Positions 60,707 through 64,000 of a DNA stretch of 64,000 bases are shown piece after piece. The notes under the pieces are model-generated. The model was not told where the DNA came from and did no database searches. It worked only from the letters and a program-made list of their open reading frames with translations. Numbering within the stretch: the first letter of the stretch is position 1; every line of letters starts with the position of its first letter. The DNA is from Amycolatopsis sp. 195334CR. GTDB taxonomy: Bacteria > Actinomycetota > Actinomycetes > Mycobacteriales > Pseudonocardiaceae. Made by a program: the position numbers and the translations under genes. The stretch spans positions 1,612,001 through 1,676,000 of the forward strand of contig NZ_JAFJMJ010000001.1 of NCBI RefSeq assembly GCF_017309385.1. The letters are read 5' to 3'.

Positions 60707-61515
60707 GCACCGCCACCGCCCTGCCGGGCACCCTGTCGATCGGCCTGGCCCGCGGCGCGGCCGAACTGCGGCAGTTCTTCCGGCAGAAGGAATTTGTCAT
60801 CTTCACCTTCTCCCTGCCCGCCTTCCTGCTGGTCCTGCTCGGCTCGATCTTCGGGGAGACGCTGCCGGGCACCGGGGTGACCTCCAGCCAGGTGTTCGCG
60901 GCCAGCATGGTCGGCGCCGGGATCATCTCCACCTCGTTCGTGTCGATGGGCACCGGCGTCGCGCTCGACCGCGAGGACGGCACGCTGAAGCGGCTGCGCG
61001 GCACGCCGATGCCCGCCACCAGCTACTTCATCGGCAAGCTGATCCTGGTCGCGGTGGCCAGCGTGGCCGAGGTGATCGTGATGCTGGTGGTCGGCGTGCT
61101 GCTGTTCGACGTCCGGTTACCGTCGGACCCGGTGGACTGGCTGACCTTCGCCTGGGTGTTCGGCCTCGGCGTGATCGGCTGCGGCCTGCTCGGCATCGCG
61201 GTCAGCGGGGCGGCCAAGGGCGTGAACGGCGCTTCCGCGGCCACCCAGATCGTCTTCCTCGGCCTGCAGTTCACCTCCGGGGTGTTCGTGATGATCTCCC
61301 AGCTGCCCGCCGCGATGACCGCGGTGTCCTCGTTGTTCCCGGTGAAGTGGATCTGCCAGGGCTTACGCTCGGTGTTCCTGCCGGACGAGATGGCGGCCTA
61401 CGAAATGGCGGGGAAATGGGAACTGGGACTGACCGCGGGAGTGCTGAGCGCGTGGTGCGTGGCGGGACTGGTGCTGTGCCTGGTGACCTTCCGCTGGAGC
61501 AACCGGTCGAACTGA
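60703..61515 (+). CDS. ABC-2 type permease (DrrB-like)
   Basis: Membrane subunit of 270 residues with six predicted helices, starting near residue 30 (FVIFTFSLPAFLLVLLGSIF). The segment LDREDGTLKRLRGTPMPATS is the conserved cytoplasmic coupling region of ABC-2 exporters. ATGA overlap with the ATPase gene. The downstream kinase gene begins within or at its last codons. Confidence 0.87.
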   Translation: MSTATALPGTLSIGLARGAAELRQFFRQKEFVIFTFSLPAFLLVLLGSIFGETLPGTGVTSSQVFAASMVGAGIISTSFVSMGTGVALDREDGTLKRLRGTPMPATSYFIGKLILVAVASVAEVIVMLVVGVLLFDVRLPSDPVDWLTFAWVFGLGVIGCGLLGIAVSGAAKGVNGASAATQIVFLGLQFTSGVFVMISQLPAAMTAVSSLFPVKWICQGLRSVFLPDEMAAYEMAGKWELGLTAGVLSAWCVAGLVLCLVTFRWSNRSN

Positions 61516-62672
61516 AGCTCCTGCGGTACTGGGAGTTGTTCTACCTGTTCGTGCTGATCGCCGGGCTGGTCGCGTTGCAGTTGCAGGACGAGCCGACGCT
61601 TCGGGCCAAGCTGGGCGCTTCCGCACTGCTGGTGGCCGGGTTCGGCTGGTACTGGTGGTTCGGGCACCGGCACCTCGTCCGGTCCGGCGGTGACGTGACG
61701 CCGCGGGTGGGCGCGGTCGCCGTGGCCGGGGTGCTCGCCTGCTTCTTCGGCGCGATGCTGCTGGTGCCGGACGCCGCCTGGGCCTCACCGTCGATCATCT
61801 CGCAGGTGTTCTGGCTGCTGCCGCTGCGCGTGGCGGTGGTCGCGGTGGTGCTGATCAGCTTCGTGCCGGGCGCGATCTCGCTCAGCGACGGTGATGACCT
61901 CTCCGAACAGCTCGCCAGCACCATTCCGGCCGGGGTGATCTTCTGCTCGCTGGCGGTGATGCTCGGCTTGTTCATCCACCGCATCGCCCAGCAGAAGGAA
62001 GAACAGGCGCTGCTGATCGAACGGCTGGCGGCCAGCCGGTCGGAGGTGGCGCGGCTGTCGCACGAGGCGGGCACCGCCGCCGAGCGCGAACGGCTGGCCA
62101 GGGAAATCCACGACACGCTGGCACAGGGGTTCACCAGCATCGTGGCGCTGGTGCAGGCCATCGAGTCCGAATTGGACACCGATCCGGCGGCGGCGCGGCG
62201 GCACCTGGAGCTGACCGCGCGGACCGCGCGCGAGAACCTCGACGAGGCGCGGTCGATGGTCGCCGCGCTGACCCCGTCCGCGCTCGCCGCGGGCACGCTG
62301 GCCGACGCGGTGCGGCGGCAGGCGGACCGGCTGGCCGACGAAACGGCGCTGACCGTCACCTGCCGGATCGACGACGGCCTGCCGAAACTGCCCACCGCCG
62401 CGGAAGTGGTGCTGCTGCGGGCCACGCAGGAGGCACTGCACAACACCCGGCGGCACGCGCACGCCACCACCGTGGCGCTGAGTTTGTCTATTGTGGATGG
62501 ACTGGTCCGGTTGAGCGTGTGGGACGACGGCGTCGGCTTCGACCCGGACGCGCCGGCCGCCGGTTACGGCCTGGCCGGGATGCGGGCCAGGGCACAGCAG
62601 GTGGGCGGTGAGCTGACCGTCCACTGTGGCGAAAGAGGCGGGACGGAGCTGGTGGTGGAGGTGCCGGGGTGA
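61476..62672 (+). CDS. NarL-type sensor histidine kinase
   Basis: Membrane sensor kinase, 398 residues from GTG 61476. Five or six membrane helices (about residues 20-190) are followed by a HisKA_3 dimerisation domain with the phospho-accepting His in REIHDTLAQGFTSIVALV, then a small HATPase domain (TQEALHNTRRHAHAT, DDGVGFDPD, GYGLAGMRARA). The start is uncertain. GTG 61476 overlaps the permease by 40 bp and has no good ribosome site; CTG 61512 overlaps the permease stop as CTGA and would give the natural-looking N-terminus KLLRYWELFYLFVLIAG. Pairs with the response regulator. Confidence 0.85.
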   Translation: MPGDLPLEQPVELKLLRYWELFYLFVLIAGLVALQLQDEPTLRAKLGASALLVAGFGWYWWFGHRHLVRSGGDVTPRVGAVAVAGVLACFFGAMLLVPDAAWASPSIISQVFWLLPLRVAVVAVVLISFVPGAISLSDGDDLSEQLASTIPAGVIFCSLAVMLGLFIHRIAQQKEEQALLIERLAASRSEVARLSHEAGTAAERERLAREIHDTLAQGFTSIVALVQAIESELDTDPAAARRHLELTARTARENLDEARSMVAALTPSALAAGTLADAVRRQADRLADETALTVTCRIDDGLPKLPTAAEVVLLRATQEALHNTRRHAHATTVALSLSIVDGLVRLSVWDDGVGFDPDAPAAGYGLAGMRARAQQVGGELTVHCGERGGTELVVEVPG

Positions 62673-63295
62673 TCCGGATCCTGCTGGTGGACGACCACCC
62701 CGTGGTGCGGGAGGGCCTGCGCGGCATGCTCGACACCGAACCGGACCTGACCGTGGTCGGCGAGGCGGGTTCCGGCGACGAGGCGGTGGCGCAGAGCCGG
62801 GTCAAGGAACCCGACGTGGTGCTGATGGACCTGCGCATGCCCGGGCTGGACGGGGTCGGCGCGACCCGCCAGATCCTGCGGGCCGATCCGTCGAGGCGGG
62901 TTGTCGTGCTGACCACCTACGAGACCGACGCCGACATCCTGCGGGCGGTCGAAGCGGGGGCGGCGGGCTACCTGCTCAAGGACGCGTCGCGCGCCGAGCT
63001 GGCCGGGGCGATCCGGGCCGCCGCCCGGGGCGAGACCGTGCTGGCCCCGTCGGTCGCCGGACGGCTGGTGAAGCAGGTGCGCACCCCCACCGGCCCGCAG
63101 CTTTCGCCGCGGGAGGTGGAGGTGCTGCGCCTGGTGGCCAAGGGCCACACGAACGCCGAGATCGGGCGGGACCTGCACATCAGCGAGGCCACGGTGAAGA
63201 CGCACCTGCTGCGCGTGTTCGGCAAGCTGGACGTCTCCGACCGCACGGCAGCCGTCACGACGGCGATGTCGCTCGGGCTGCTCCCGCCCTGCTGA
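62669..63295 (+). CDS. NarL/LuxR-type response regulator
   Basis: Two-domain regulator of 208 residues. Receiver domain: acidic pocket LLVDDHP, phospho-accepting Asp in DVVLMDLRMPG, and KDASR with the conserved Lys. The C-terminal LuxR helix-turn-helix is LSPREVEVLRLVAKGHTNAE and IGRDLHISEATVKTHLLRVF. The GTG start overlaps the kinase stop (GTGA). It most likely activates the ABC exporter operon in response to an envelope or drug signal. Confidence 0.9.
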   Translation: MIRILLVDDHPVVREGLRGMLDTEPDLTVVGEAGSGDEAVAQSRVKEPDVVLMDLRMPGLDGVGATRQILRADPSRRVVVLTTYETDADILRAVEAGAAGYLLKDASRAELAGAIRAAARGETVLAPSVAGRLVKQVRTPTGPQLSPREVEVLRLVAKGHTNAEIGRDLHISEATVKTHLLRVFGKLDVSDRTAAVTTAMSLGLLPPC

Positions 63296-63298
63296 AGC

Positions 63299-64000
<702 letters not shown>

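Overview
The window is 64 kb of very GC-rich actinobacterial chromosome. The S-(hydroxymethyl)mycothiol dehydrogenase implies mycothiol chemistry. Together with an actinobacterial integration host factor, many TetR regulators and EphD-type lipid enzymes, it points to Pseudonocardiales, most likely an Amycolatopsis-like organism (inference). Genes are dense, intact and carried on both strands. I saw no tRNA, rRNA, CRISPR array, insertion sequence, phage genes or pseudogene.

Left part (1-29.5 kb): an amino acid permease; a MntR-like repressor; a coupled amidohydrolase/GNAT pair; a fatty acid module (enoyl-CoA hydratase, acyl-CoA ligase, TetR); an acyl-CoA dehydrogenase/alcohol dehydrogenase pair; a DctA-like symporter coupled to a phosphopantetheinyl transferase; a secreted peptidoglycan-binding protein; a C45 acyltransferase divergent from a GntR-TetR double-domain regulator; isochorismate synthase; a TTG-started IHF; a second acyl-CoA ligase; a Tat-exported metallophosphoesterase; a thioesterase; a C39-like secreted protein; formaldehyde detoxification; a PRC-barrel/DUF2382 stress-type protein; and an FAD-linked oxidase divergent from a TetR-glpD operon.

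Middle part (29.5-49.4 kb): an XRE regulator, membrane protein and ABC exporter in one operon; photolyase; citrate synthase gltA; a PfkB kinase; a TetR/acyl-CoA dehydrogenase pair over a CAGTACT operator cluster; a Uma2 protein; an amidohydrolase; an aldose epimerase; an MBL hydrolase; an APC permease; an MFS transporter; pdxH; an NCS1 permease with an eight-cysteine tail; and a secreted lipase opposite its likely TetR regulator.

Right part (49.4-64 kb): a complete urease operon ureABCFGD without ureE; a second citrate synthase with Glu in place of the usual catalytic Asp; a hydrolase-SDR fusion with its TetR; an MFS transporter with an extra C-terminal membrane domain opposite a TetR; an ABC exporter co-transcribed with a NarL-type two-component system; and the C-terminal part of serC, which runs off the window.

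Two patterns run across the window. First, many first genes of operons lack a ribosome binding site and have a TANNNT-like hexamer 6-8 nt before the start codon, the signature of leaderless transcription. Second, small hairpins built around an invariant AGCCACA loop, with compensating stem changes, lie downstream of glpD and of the NCS1 permease. They look like a dispersed repeat family and are the most interesting unexplained signal here.
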